From assembly GCA_963708325.1 (NCBI GenBank), contig OY970203.1, forward strand, positions 2,666,001-2,730,000: a stretch of DNA of 64,000 nucleotides, in the 5' to 3' direction. How positions within the stretch are numbered: the stretch's first letter is position 1; each line of letters opens with the position of its first letter. The notes beneath the pieces were generated by a model. That model was not told the origin of the DNA. It worked only from the letters and a program-made list of their open reading frames with translations, and made no database searches. Position numbers and translations under genes: made by a program. Positions 1-9,812 of the stretch are shown piece by piece. The DNA is from G963708325 sp963708325 (GTDB lineage Bacteria > Actinomycetota > Thermoleophilia > Solirubrobacterales > 70-9).

Positions 1-1527
<1,527 letters not shown>

Positions 1528-1631
1528 GGCCGGAGCCCCCCTCGGGCGGGATTGAGAAACCCGAAGAGCGGGGATTGAAAGCGTGATCGGGCCGGGATTT
1601 CGGTGCCCGGCTCGCCACGCCGGGAGGCGTC

Positions 1632-2450
1632 TTGTCCGAGCGCATCCGCGACCACATCCGCACCAACGTCGTCGGCTACATCGCCCTGTTCGCGTTCGCG
1701 ACGGGAGGATCCGCCTACGCGCTGAACGGCCGGGCGCCGGGGACCAACAGCGTCGGCTCCTACGACATCATCAACAAGGAGGTCAGGGGCCCCGACATCG
1801 CCATCGGTGCCGTCAGCTCGGGCAAGCTCGCCGCCGGCGCTGTGACCAACCCGAGGCTCGCGAACGACTCGGTGAACGGCGCCAAGGTCGCGGATGGATC
1901 GCTGAGCGGCGCCGACGTGCAGGCGAACTCGTTCGGCGCCAACCAGGTGAACGAGGCCTCGCTGGACCCCGGCGTTCTGCAGTCCCGCGTGAGCGGCAGC
2001 TGCACCGCCGGGAACGCGGTCCGGGCGGTTGCCCAGAGCGGCGCCGTCACCTGCGCGCCGACGGGCTCGGGAACGATCACCGGGGTCACGTTCACGTCCG
2101 CGGGGCTGCCGGACCTCGACGGAGCCTGCGCGACGGACGGCTGGTTCGACTTCACACCCGCGACCAACAACGAGGCCGGCTATTACCGCGATCCGTTCGG
2201 CTTCGTTCGCCTGCGCGGAACCGTGCGTCAGTGCGGCAGCGGTGCCAGCACGATCTTCACGCTCCCTTCGGGGTATCGGCCGGGACGCCAGGAGAACCAC
2301 CTGACCTACGACGACCAAGCGAGCTCGTTTTCGCCGGTCCACATCCTCGCCACCGGCGTCGTGGAGGTCGACTCGGCCGCAAGGCAGGGCGCCTGGCTGG
2401 ACGGAATCAGCTTCCGCTGCGCGCCCTCCGGCACGGACGGCTGCCCGTAG
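1632..2450 (+). CDS. Hypothetical secreted or anchored surface-type protein, paralogue of the one at 5440
   Basis: The function is unknown. The 272-residue protein starts at TTG 1632, supported by GGGAGG at 1622-1627. Its N-terminus (IRDHIRTNVVGYIALFAFA, then GGSAYAL) combines basic residues with one hydrophobic segment, so it is probably a signal or membrane anchor. Residues about 35-110 are low-complexity repeats built on units such as GAVTNPRLANDSVNGAKVAD. The C-terminal half has Cys pairs and a predicted beta-rich character. The first 50 residues and the repeat style are shared with the protein at 5440-6609, so the two are paralogues. The larger frame overlapping it at 1583-2488 is a shadow. 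Confidence 0.8.
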   Translation: MSERIRDHIRTNVVGYIALFAFATGGSAYALNGRAPGTNSVGSYDIINKEVRGPDIAIGAVSSGKLAAGAVTNPRLANDSVNGAKVADGSLSGADVQANSFGANQVNEASLDPGVLQSRVSGSCTAGNAVRAVAQSGAVTCAPTGSGTITGVTFTSAGLPDLDGACATDGWFDFTPATNNEAGYYRDPFGFVRLRGTVRQCGSGASTIFTLPSGYRPGRQENHLTYDDQASSFSPVHILATGVVEVDSAARQGAWLDGISFRCAPSGTDGCP

Positions 2451-2485
2451 CGATCCCGATCCGCACGCAGCGATCGCGATCCGCA

Positions 2486-2491
2486 TAGCCT
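2486..2491 (+). promoter_or_regulatory. -10 hexamer of a leaderless promoter
   Basis: TAGCCT ends seven bases before GTG 2499, with no Shine-Dalgarno sequence between. This suggests the M20 peptidase mRNA starts at or next to its start codon. Confidence 0.5.
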
Positions 2492-2498
2492 TCTCGCC

Positions 2499-3608
2499 GT
2501 GTCCGAGGAGCGGATGCTGGAGCGGTTCGTGCGAATGTGCGAGACCCCGTCGCCGACCGGTGACGAGCGGGCGATCGCGGACGCGGTGACAGCCGAGCTG
2601 CGCGAGCTGGGCCTCGATCCTGTCGAGGACGACGCCGCCACGGCCGCGGGGGCGGGGGCGGGCAACCTGATCGTGCGAGTACCGGGCCGGTCGGACGGCT
2701 GGGTGGCGTTCTTCTGCCACCTCGACACCGTCCCGCACGACGGGCCGATCGAGGTGGTCCGCGACGACGGCGCCTTCCGCAGCGCCGGCGACACGATCCT
2801 CGGCGCCGACAACAAGGCCGCGGTGACGGTGCTGGTGGAGCTGGCGGCGCGCCATTCCGCCGCGCCGCCGCCGCTCGGCCTGGAGCTGGTCTTCACCGTC
2901 GCCGAGGAGGACGGCCTGCGCGGAGCCAGGCAGCTCGACGTCGGCGCCCTGCGCGCGCCGTTCGGCTTCGTCCTCGACCACGCCAGCCCGATCGGCGAGG
3001 TGCTCGTCGCCGCTCCCACGTACAACCGCCTGGTCGCCGAGTTCAGCGGCGTCGAGGCCCACGCGGGAATCCGCCCCGAGGACGGACACAGCGCGATCGC
3101 CGCGGCGGCGGCCGCGGTGGCCGAGATGCGCCTGGGGCGTCTCGATCCCGAGACGACCGCCAACGTCGGCGTGATCGCAGGCGGCACGGCGTCCAACGTG
3201 GTCGCCGGCCACTGCCGGCTCGAGGGGGAGGCCCGCAGCGTCGACCAGGCCCGCGCGGCGGCGACGATAGGGCTGATGGTGGACGCCTGCAGCTGGGCGG
3301 CGGGGGAACACGGCTGCGACGTCAGCCTCGACGTCAGCGAGCTGTTTCGGGGCTACCGGCTCGACCGCCGGTCGACCGCGCTCGAGGTCGCGCGCTCGGC
3401 GCTGCGCCACCGCGGCCACGAGCCGCGCGAGCTGCCGACCGGCGGCGGCAGCGACGCCAACGCGCTGATGGCCGCCGGCTTCGAGGCGGTGCTGCTGGCC
3501 AACGGGACCGAGGCCAACCACACCTCCGAGGAGTCGGTCACGGCGGCCCGGATAACCGAGATGCTCGAGGTGTGCGAGGCGATCGTCGCGGAGGCGGCGG
3601 CCAGATGA
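2499..3608 (+). CDS. M20-family metallopeptidase (tripeptidase T-like)
   Basis: This is a dinuclear zinc exopeptidase of family M20, 369 residues, probably a cytoplasmic tri- or dipeptidase. The metal ligands are visible: His and Asp in FFCHLDTVPHDG, the bridging Asp in ILGADNKAA, the catalytic Glu pair in TVAEEDGLRG, Asp in LDHASP, and the last His in NHTSEESV. The dimerisation domain sits between about residues 175 and 280. GTG 2499 was chosen because it gives the family-like start MLERFVRMCETPSPTGDE and has a -10 hexamer at the leaderless spacing. It lies between pyrG and the DUF3866/NUDIX pair. The exact substrate cannot be read from sequence. Confidence 0.9.
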   Translation: MSEERMLERFVRMCETPSPTGDERAIADAVTAELRELGLDPVEDDAATAAGAGAGNLIVRVPGRSDGWVAFFCHLDTVPHDGPIEVVRDDGAFRSAGDTILGADNKAAVTVLVELAARHSAAPPPLGLELVFTVAEEDGLRGARQLDVGALRAPFGFVLDHASPIGEVLVAAPTYNRLVAEFSGVEAHAGIRPEDGHSAIAAAAAAVAEMRLGRLDPETTANVGVIAGGTASNVVAGHCRLEGEARSVDQARAAATIGLMVDACSWAAGEHGCDVSLDVSELFRGYRLDRRSTALEVARSALRHRGHEPRELPTGGGSDANALMAAGFEAVLLANGTEANHTSEESVTAARITEMLEVCEAIVAEAAAR

Positions 3609-3670
3609 CCGATTCCACGACCCCGCGCACCTGGATGCCGCGCGTGGCGCATCGCATCTCTTCGTCCTCG

Positions 3671-3702
3671 GGTGCTCGCGTGCCTCTGGCACGCCGCGCA
3701 CC
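3671..3702. terminator. Strong hairpin after the M20 peptidase gene
   Basis: GCGTGCC (3678-3684) and GGCACGC (3688-3694) form a perfect 7-bp stem with loop TCT. The stem is extended across a small internal loop by GGTGC (3671-3675) and GCACC (3698-3702). No T-run follows, so it is a terminator-like or REP-like structure in the 161-base gap between genes. I see no convincing gene in that gap. Confidence 0.45.
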
Positions 3703-3769
3703 CTGCGTCCTCGACCTGCTCGGCCAAGCGCGCCCCCAGGCACACCCGGCCGTGGGATCGATCATCTAG

Positions 3770-4846
3770 ATGCTGAAGCTGCGGCGTGGCATCGTCGTCT
3801 CGACCGACCCGCTGACGGTGGAGGTCGACGGCGCCGAGCGCCCCGCCTGGGCGGACAGGACGCTCGTCGGCGAGCCCCTCGTCGGGGACGCGGTGATTGT
3901 CAACGTGGAGGCGCTGGACCTCGGGCTCGGCTCGGGCGGGTTCGACGTCGTCCACGTCAACCTCACGCGCGGACTGGATGCCACCGGTTCGAGCGGCTCG
4001 CACGTGATCAAGCTCAACTACACGTCGCTCCAGCATCCGGTCGAGCCGGTCGACCCGCCCCTGGAGGAGGCCCGCCCCAATGCCGCGCCCCGTGGCGGCG
4101 CCGTGCTCGTGATCCCGTTGCATGGCCACCTCGCGCCCACCGCCTGGGCGGCGGCACAGGCGGCGCCGGGCCTGCGCGTCGGCTACGTCCAGACGCCGGG
4201 CGGCGCCCTGCCCGGGTCGCTCTCGCGCGACGTCGCCGCGCTTCGCGAGCGCGGCCTTCTCTGCGGCCACGTCACGGCCGGCCCTGCCTACGGCGGGGAG
4301 CACGAGGCGATCAGCGTGGTCGGCGCCCTCGAAGCCGGCGTGACGGCGCTCGGCTGGGACGCGATCGTCGCCGGCCCCGGCCCGGGGATCATCGGCTCCG
4401 CGACCCGCCTCGGCCACGGCGGGATCGCCGCCCTCGACACGGCGCACGCGGCGCTCGCGCTGGGCCTGCCGACGCTGGTCTGCCCGCGCCTCTCGGCGGC
4501 CGACCCGCGCCCCCGCCACCGCGGTCTCAGCCATCACACCGCCTCCGTCCTGGAGCTTCTGCTCGAGCCGGTCAAGGTGCCCGTGCCGGAGGTGGCCGCG
4601 GGGAACTGGCCCGTCGAGGAGGGGGGAGTGGAGGCCGAGGCGCCGCTTGACGAGCTGCGCGAGGCCTGCGACGACCGCCACGACATGCTGGTCCGCGCGG
4701 TCGACCTCGACGGCTACGCCGCCAGCGGCCTGCCGGCGCGCACGATGGGCCGCGCGATCGGCGAGGACGCGATCTTCTTCGCCGCCGCGCTCGCCGGCGG
4801 ACGGGCGCTGGCCGAGTCGGCCTCCGGCGAAGCGGGTACGACGTAG
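3770..4846 (+). CDS. DUF3866 family protein
   Basis: This 358-residue protein matches the DUF3866 family as I know it: an N-terminal beta-rich part (MLKLRRGIVVSTDPLTVEVD), the internal NYTSLQHPVEPVD, and the Gly-rich segment GPGPGIIGSATRLGHGG in the second half. The biochemical function is unknown. It is predicted to be cytoplasmic, with no signal peptide or membrane span. It sits two bases upstream of the NUDIX gene, so the two are probably co-transcribed. Confidence 0.85.
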   Translation: MLKLRRGIVVSTDPLTVEVDGAERPAWADRTLVGEPLVGDAVIVNVEALDLGLGSGGFDVVHVNLTRGLDATGSSGSHVIKLNYTSLQHPVEPVDPPLEEARPNAAPRGGAVLVIPLHGHLAPTAWAAAQAAPGLRVGYVQTPGGALPGSLSRDVAALRERGLLCGHVTAGPAYGGEHEAISVVGALEAGVTALGWDAIVAGPGPGIIGSATRLGHGGIAALDTAHAALALGLPTLVCPRLSAADPRPRHRGLSHHTASVLELLLEPVKVPVPEVAAGNWPVEEGGVEAEAPLDELREACDDRHDMLVRAVDLDGYAASGLPARTMGRAIGEDAIFFAAALAGGRALAESASGEAGTT

Positions 4847-4848
4847 CG

Positions 4849-5364
4849 ATGGAGCGGATCGGCGGCGAGGAGGTCTGGAAGGGGAAGTTCTTCTCGGTGC
4901 GTCGCGACGAGTTCCGCCACGCCGACGGCGAGACGGCGACGCGCGAGGTCGTCGTCCATCCGGGTGCCGTGGCGGTGCTGGCGCACGACGGCGAGAGCCT
5001 GTTCATGGTCCGCCAGCCGCGCGAGGCGGTCAGCGAGGAGGCGCTGCTGGAGCTTCCGGCGGGAAAGCTCGACGAGCCGGGGGAGACGCCGCTGCAGACG
5101 GCCAAGCGCGAGCTGGTCGAGGAGATCGGCAAGCAGGCGGGCGAGTGGGAGGAGGTCAAGCGCTTCTACACGAGTCCCGGCTTCGCCTCGGAAGAGGTGG
5201 TCCTGTTCGTCGCCAGGGACCTCACCGACGTCGAGCCCGACCCCGACGAGGGCGAGCGGATCGAGATCGAGGCGGTGCCGCTGGCCGACCTCGACGCGGC
5301 GATCGAGCGCTGCCGCGACGCCAAGTCGCTGGTCGGGCTGCTGCTGCTGCGGTCGCGGCGATAA
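4849..5364 (+). CDS. NUDIX hydrolase, ADP-ribose pyrophosphatase type
   Basis: This 171-residue NUDIX hydrolase probably cleaves ADP-ribose or a similar nucleoside diphosphate sugar. The Nudix box is intact within residues about 66-88: GKLDEPGETPLQTAKRELVE followed by EIG, with the REXXEE metal-binding core. The N-terminal beta strands and the PREAVSEEALLELPAGKL approach are typical of the ADP-ribose pyrophosphatase subgroup. In many actinobacteria a NUDIX gene lies between pyrG and xerD, as here. It begins two bases after the DUF3866 gene. Confidence 0.9.
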   Translation: MERIGGEEVWKGKFFSVRRDEFRHADGETATREVVVHPGAVAVLAHDGESLFMVRQPREAVSEEALLELPAGKLDEPGETPLQTAKRELVEEIGKQAGEWEEVKRFYTSPGFASEEVVLFVARDLTDVEPDPDEGERIEIEAVPLADLDAAIERCRDAKSLVGLLLLRSRR

Positions 5365-5378
5365 CCCCAGTTTTGGGG
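5365..5378 (+). terminator. Weak hairpin after the NUDIX gene
   Basis: CCCC and GGGG flank the loop AGTTTT directly after the NUDIX stop codon. The 4-bp stem lacks a following T-run, so it is at best a weak transcription stop. Confidence 0.25.
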
Positions 5379-5439
5379 ATGACATGGCCCGCCCGGGAGA
5401 GTTTGCTTCGGGGTGGCCGCAGGCACCGAGGAGGGTTTC

Positions 5440-6609
5440 ATGTCCGTCCAGATCCGGGCTCACATCCGGAACAACGTCGTTGGATACGTGGCTCTGTTCG
5501 CGTTCGCGATGAGCGGCTCGGCCTACGCGCTTTCGGGAACCAACACGGTCGACTCGGGCGACATCATCAACGGGCAGGTGAAGGCAGCCGACATCGGCGC
5601 CGGGCAGGTGAAGGCGTCGGATCTGACCGCAGGGGCCGTTAACGGCGCCAAGGTCGCAAACGGCTCGCTTTCCGCGGCGGACGTCGATCCGACCTCGCTT
5701 CAGCGCCGCGTCGGCGGAAGCTGCGTCGCCGGCAGCGCGATCCAGTCGGTGAATCAGGACGGGACTGTCGCCTGTCAGCCGGCGGGTGCCGGCACGATCA
5801 CAGGGGTCACCGCCGGGACGGGCCTCACCGGCGGGGGCACGTCGGGGAGCGTGGGCCTGGATCTGGCAAGCGGCTTTCGCCTGCCCCAGAGCTGCGCCAA
5901 CGGCCAGGTGGCCAAGTCCGACGGCGTGGGCTCGTGGAGCTGCGCGAACGACACCGACACCGACTCGGGCGGCGACATCACCGCGGTCAGCACCGGCGGG
6001 GGCCTGACCGGCGGTGCCACCTCGGGGGACGTGTCCCTGGGTGTGGACACCAGCGTGCTCCAGCGCCGTGTCGGCGCCGCCTGCTCCACCAACCAGGCGA
6101 TCAGGTCGATCGCCGCGAATGGGGGGGTCACCTGCGAGACCCAGATCCCTCCCCCAAACGCCTCCGTGACCACCTCGAAGTTCGCCACGCTTCCGGCGGT
6201 CCGCGTCCACCAGACCTCCAACCAGTCGATCAACACGGACTCGAGCGCCACCCTGGATTGGGGAGCAGAGGACTACGACACCGCCAGCTTCCACAGCATG
6301 ACCTCGAACACGACGCGGTTCTTCGTCCTGGTGGCCGGCAAGTACCAGATCGAGGCTTCGGTGGCCTGGAGTCACGATCCGGACGGAGTTCGCCAGCTGC
6401 AGATCATCCACGGCAGCGTGGGGACGATCGCGCGCAGCCAGGTGCCCCCCGTCGCCGAGGCGGCCTTCGAGACCGACCAGCCGATCGCCACGACGTACCA
6501 GATGAGCCAGGGCGACTTCGTGGAGCTGCGCGGCTACCAGTTCAGCGGCAACACGCTCTCGACGGACGCTCCGCTGACGACGTTCGAGATGCACTGGATC
6601 GGGCCTTAG
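5440..6609 (+). CDS. Surface-type repeat protein with C1q-like C-terminal domain
   Basis: This is a 389-residue protein of unknown role. ATG 5440 has GAGGAG six bases upstream. The N-terminus IRAHIRNNVVGYVALFAFA is a signal or anchor segment shared with the protein at 1632. Residues about 30-100 are degenerate short repeats (GQVKAADIGAGQVKASDLTA). The middle has Gly/Thr-rich repeats with TGGGTSGSV and TGGATSGDV. The last about 130 residues (FFVLVAGKYQIEASVAW, GDFVELRGYQFSGNTL, TFEMHWIG) follow the strand pattern of C1q/TNF-like jelly-roll domains. It separates the NUDIX gene from xerD, which suggests it was inserted into a conserved gene order. Confidence 0.75.
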   Translation: MSVQIRAHIRNNVVGYVALFAFAMSGSAYALSGTNTVDSGDIINGQVKAADIGAGQVKASDLTAGAVNGAKVANGSLSAADVDPTSLQRRVGGSCVAGSAIQSVNQDGTVACQPAGAGTITGVTAGTGLTGGGTSGSVGLDLASGFRLPQSCANGQVAKSDGVGSWSCANDTDTDSGGDITAVSTGGGLTGGATSGDVSLGVDTSVLQRRVGAACSTNQAIRSIAANGGVTCETQIPPPNASVTTSKFATLPAVRVHQTSNQSINTDSSATLDWGAEDYDTASFHSMTSNTTRFFVLVAGKYQIEASVAWSHDPDGVRQLQIIHGSVGTIARSQVPPVAEAAFETDQPIATTYQMSQGDFVELRGYQFSGNTLSTDAPLTTFEMHWIGP

Positions 6610-6676
6610 GCCCGAACCGCGCACGGGCGCTTGCGGGCGCAGGGACGCGGTCGCGCCGGCAGAACTGGACCGGCAG

Positions 6677-7639
6677 ATGGGGATCGCGGTCGAACAGCCG
6701 GCGGAGGGATCCGCGGCGCCGGTGCCGGCGCGCTTCGAGGCGCTGGTGCTCGACTTCCTCGCCTACCTGGAGTTCGAGCGCGGGCTGTCGCGCAACACGC
6801 TCAACGCCTACCGCACCGACCTGCTGCAGTTCGGCAGCTTCCTCGGCGAACGCGACCTGGACCCGGTGCGCGTCGCGCCGGCGGACGTCTCGGACTTCCT
6901 CGCGGAGATGGCGACCGGCAACGGACACGCCGCGCTGTCGAGCGCCACGATCAACCGCAAGGCGGCCTGCCTGCGCTCCTTCTTTCGCCACCTGCGCCGC
7001 GAGGAGCTGATCGACAGCGACCCGACCGCGGCGCTGACCGCGCCACGCAAGGGCCAGAAGCTGCCCCAGGTGCTCAACTACGCGGAGATCCAGCAGCTGC
7101 TGGCCCAGCCGTCGGGCGCCGGGTCGATCGCGCTGCGGGACCGGGCGCTGCTCGAGGTGATGTACGCGTGCGGGCTGCGGGCGTCGGAGGCGACCGGGCT
7201 CGAGGTCGCCGACGTCGACCTGCACGAGGGCCTCGTCCGCGCCCGCGGCAAGGGATCCAAGGAGCGCGTGGTCCCGCTCGGCCGGCAGGCGGCGGCCGCG
7301 GTCAGGGCGTATCTGCGCTCGGCCCGGCCCGAGCTCGTCGGCGAGCGGCAGGAGTCGAGGCTGTTCGTGAACTTCCGCGGCGGGCCGCTGACCCGCCAGG
7401 GGCTCTACAAGATCGTCCAGCGCCATGCCCGCTCCGCCGCGCTCGACGAGAAGATGAGCCCGCATACGCTGCGCCACACCTTCGCTACGCACCTGCTGGC
7501 GAACGGCTGCGACCTGCGCTCGGTGCAGGAGATGCTGGGCCACGCCGACATCGCCACCACCCAGATCTACACCCACCTCTCCGGCCAGCAGCTCAAGGAC
7601 GTCTACTTCAAGGCGCATCCGCGGGCGCTCGCTGGCTGA
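6677..7639 (+). CDS. xerD: Tyrosine recombinase XerD/XerC
   Basis: This is a site-specific tyrosine recombinase that would resolve chromosome dimers at dif. At 320 residues it is close to the usual 300. The N-terminal SAM-like domain (YLEFERGLSRNTLNAYRTDL) precedes the catalytic domain. The catalytic residues are visible: Arg in CGLRASEATGL, Lys in KGSKERVVPL, His-Arg in HTLRHTFATHLL, His in LGHADIATTQ, and the nucleophile Tyr in IYTHLSG. The position after pyrG-NUDIX is typical of actinobacterial xerD. No phage or integrative-element genes lie nearby, so this is the housekeeping enzyme. XerC versus XerD is judged from context only. Confidence 0.92.
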   Translation: MGIAVEQPAEGSAAPVPARFEALVLDFLAYLEFERGLSRNTLNAYRTDLLQFGSFLGERDLDPVRVAPADVSDFLAEMATGNGHAALSSATINRKAACLRSFFRHLRREELIDSDPTAALTAPRKGQKLPQVLNYAEIQQLLAQPSGAGSIALRDRALLEVMYACGLRASEATGLEVADVDLHEGLVRARGKGSKERVVPLGRQAAAAVRAYLRSARPELVGERQESRLFVNFRGGPLTRQGLYKIVQRHARSAALDEKMSPHTLRHTFATHLLANGCDLRSVQEMLGHADIATTQIYTHLSGQQLKDVYFKAHPRALAG

Positions 7640-7720
7640 GCGCGGCGTCCACTAGTCTTCCGCCCGCGGGAGCGCAATGCGCCGGCACGGGTCTCCGGTC
7701 GGCAACCCAAAGGAGAGCCG

Positions 7721-9103
7721 ATGGCGACCGAGACGAGCTTCGACCTGGACGCGCTGCGCTCGCGATGCGCGGGGGCGGTCCATGGGCCGGACGACGACGC
7801 CTGGGACGCGGCCCGCGCGGCGTGGAACCTCGTGGCCGATCAGCACCCGGCGGCGGCGGTCTACGTGGAATCGCCGGATGACGTCGCCGGGGTGATCGCC
7901 TTCGCTCGAGCGAACGGCCTCGGGATCGCCGCCCAGGGGACGGGCCACGGCGCCGTTCCCCGCGGGCCGCTCGACGAGACGATCCTGATGCGGACCGAGC
8001 GCCTGGACGGCGTCGAGGTGGACCCGCGGTCCCGGGTCGGCCGGTTCGGCGCCGGGGTGATCGCCCGGGACGTCGGGGAGGCGGCGGCCGAGCACGGGCT
8101 CTCCGGCTTTCCCGGCTCCTCCCCCGACGTCGGCGTGGTCGGCTTCACGACCGGCGGCGGCCTGGGATGGCTGGGGCGGCGCTACGGGCTCGCATGCAAC
8201 AACGTGCGCGCGCTCGAGGTCGTCACCGCCGACGGCGAGGCGAGGCGCGTCGATGCCGACAACGAGCCGGACCTCTTCTGGGCGATTCGCGGGGGCGGCG
8301 GCAGCTTTGCGGTCGTCACCGCGATCGAGTTCGATCTCGTCGAGCTGCCGCGGGTGTACGCCGGCAGCGTCATCTACCCGGCCGACGAGCGCTCCGGGGA
8401 GATCTTCGAGAGCTACCGGGAATGGACGGCCGCGGCTCCCGACGAGGTCACCTCGATCGCGCGCTTCCTGCACCTGCCGCCGCTGCCGATGATCCCCGAG
8501 CCGCTGCGCGACCGGCCCCTGATCACGCTCGGCGCCTGCTACGCGGGTCCCGAGGCGGAGGGCTCGGAGGCCGTGGCGCCGCTGCGCGAGCTCGGCGAGC
8601 CGGTGATGGACCTGTTCGAGGAGATGTCGCCTTCGAAGCTCGTCACCATTCACATGGACCCCGAGGAGCCGGTGCCGGGGCTCGTGTACACGACGTCGGT
8701 GCGGGAGCTGCCGCAGCAGGGCTTCGAGGCGTTCGTCGAGAGCGCCGGGCCGGAGTCGGGCTCGCCGCTGCTGCTCGCCGAGCTGCGACACGCCGGCGGC
8801 GCCCTGGCCTCTCCCGCCGAGGGTGGCGGTGCGCTCTCCCATCTCGACGCGGACTTCGTGTTCTGCGGCGTGGGGATGATGATGGCGCCGGGCATGGAGC
8901 GGCAGATCAACGACAGTCTCGACCGGGTGTGCGAGGCGCTGCGCCCATGGTCCACGGACCGCTGCTACTTCAACTTCGCCGACCGGTCGGTCGACGTCGA
9001 GACGTTGTTCGACGCCGAAACGCTCGCGCGGCTGCGCGAGGTCAAGCGCCGCTACGACCCCGACGACCTGATTCGCGGCAACCATGCGGTCACGGTTGCC
9101 TGA
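7721..9103 (+). CDS. FAD-binding oxidoreductase, VAO/BBE type
   Basis: This is a 460-residue flavin oxidoreductase of the VAO fold with a C-terminal berberine-bridge (BBE) segment (YFNFADRSVDVETLFDAETL). The FAD-binding half (residues about 35-210) includes the family glycine motif GFTTGGGLGWLGRRYGLACN. The His that usually links to the flavin 8-alpha position is present in GTGHGA. The Cys that makes the second link in bicovalent members is Ser in GFPGSSPDVG. AAAGGAG sits just before ATG 7721, and a TAGTCT box at 7653 could be its promoter. The substrate is unknown; relatives oxidise sugars, alkaloids or natural products. Confidence 0.85.
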   Translation: MATETSFDLDALRSRCAGAVHGPDDDAWDAARAAWNLVADQHPAAAVYVESPDDVAGVIAFARANGLGIAAQGTGHGAVPRGPLDETILMRTERLDGVEVDPRSRVGRFGAGVIARDVGEAAAEHGLSGFPGSSPDVGVVGFTTGGGLGWLGRRYGLACNNVRALEVVTADGEARRVDADNEPDLFWAIRGGGGSFAVVTAIEFDLVELPRVYAGSVIYPADERSGEIFESYREWTAAAPDEVTSIARFLHLPPLPMIPEPLRDRPLITLGACYAGPEAEGSEAVAPLRELGEPVMDLFEEMSPSKLVTIHMDPEEPVPGLVYTTSVRELPQQGFEAFVESAGPESGSPLLLAELRHAGGALASPAEGGGALSHLDADFVFCGVGMMMAPGMERQINDSLDRVCEALRPWSTDRCYFNFADRSVDVETLFDAETLARLREVKRRYDPDDLIRGNHAVTVA

Positions 9104-9122
9104 GCCGCCCTCGGCTCCCTGA

Positions 9123-9128
9123 TAGAAA
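9123..9128 (+). promoter_or_regulatory. -10 hexamer of a leaderless promoter
   Basis: TAGAAA ends six bases before GTG 9135, the start of the lipoprotein gene. No Shine-Dalgarno sequence intervenes. Confidence 0.45.
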
Positions 9129-9134
9129 CGGGGC

Positions 9135-9812
9135 GTGCGATCCGGAGCCGCCCAACCGCGCCGCGGCCGGCGCGCGGTGATCCGGCGCGCCGTCCCCGGC
9201 CTCGCCGCCGCCGTGATCGCGACGTCCGCGGCTGTCGGCTGCGGCAACGAGCGACCCGCCCCGCCGGACCTCGCCCGGCCGGCGGACCCGCGCGGGTTCG
9301 AGCGGTTCCGCAGCCCGAACGGCGACGTCTCGGCTCCCGAGCCGGCCTACTGGGCGGTCTCACAGGGCGTGGCGCCTGCCGTCGTGACCTACAGCTCCGG
9401 TCACGCGGCGTTGACCATCTGGGCCTATCCGCGGGTCGCCGTGCCGAAGACCGACGCCGACCTGAAGGTCGCGAAGGGGCTTCTGCTCGGCTCGCTGCGC
9501 AACCGGGCGAAGTCCCTGAAGCTGACCTCGAGGCGATCCACCAAGGTGGACGGAAACCCGGCGATCGAGCTGGAGGGCCGCGGCAAGATCGCGCGCCACC
9601 CCGTGCGGATCCGCAGCGTCCACGTCTACAAGGGCAAGGGGGAGTACGTGGTGGACGCCTATGCCGATCCGGCCGAGTTCCCGGGCGCGAACCGCAAGGT
9701 GTTCGCAACGGTGATCGAGGGGCTGCGCGTGGGTGGCGACCCGGAGGCCGTGCAGCGCAATCCGAAGCGCGCCGCGCCGGAGCCCCCGCCGAGCCTCGGG
9801 GGCGGCAACTGA
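9135..9812 (+). CDS. Putative lipoprotein of unknown function
   Basis: This 225-residue protein has a basic N-terminus, a hydrophobic stretch and the lipobox-like SAAVGCG, so it is probably a lipid-anchored extracytoplasmic protein. The mature part has a Pro-rich linker, then a mixed alpha/beta region with an RSPNGDVSAPEPAYW segment and a C-terminal Pro/Arg tail. No catalytic motif is recognisable. GTG 9135 fits a leaderless promoter; an in-frame GTG at 9177 would also leave a complete signal peptide. Its stop overlaps the mutM start by one base, so the two are probably co-transcribed. Confidence 0.75.
   Translation: MRSGAAQPRRGRRAVIRRAVPGLAAAVIATSAAVGCGNERPAPPDLARPADPRGFERFRSPNGDVSAPEPAYWAVSQGVAPAVVTYSSGHAALTIWAYPRVAVPKTDADLKVAKGLLLGSLRNRAKSLKLTSRRSTKVDGNPAIELEGRGKIARHPVRIRSVHVYKGKGEYVVDAYADPAEFPGANRKVFATVIEGLRVGGDPEAVQRNPKRAAPEPPPSLGGGN

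Noticed and set aside
3572..3769. Small ORFs on both strands in the gap after the M20 peptidase
   Set aside because: No start signal or protein-like composition, and the gap is dominated by a strong hairpin.
6677..7639. Tyrosine recombinase as a sign of an integrated element
   Set aside because: It has the XerD length and position after pyrG-NUDIX and no phage, transfer or attachment-site features nearby.
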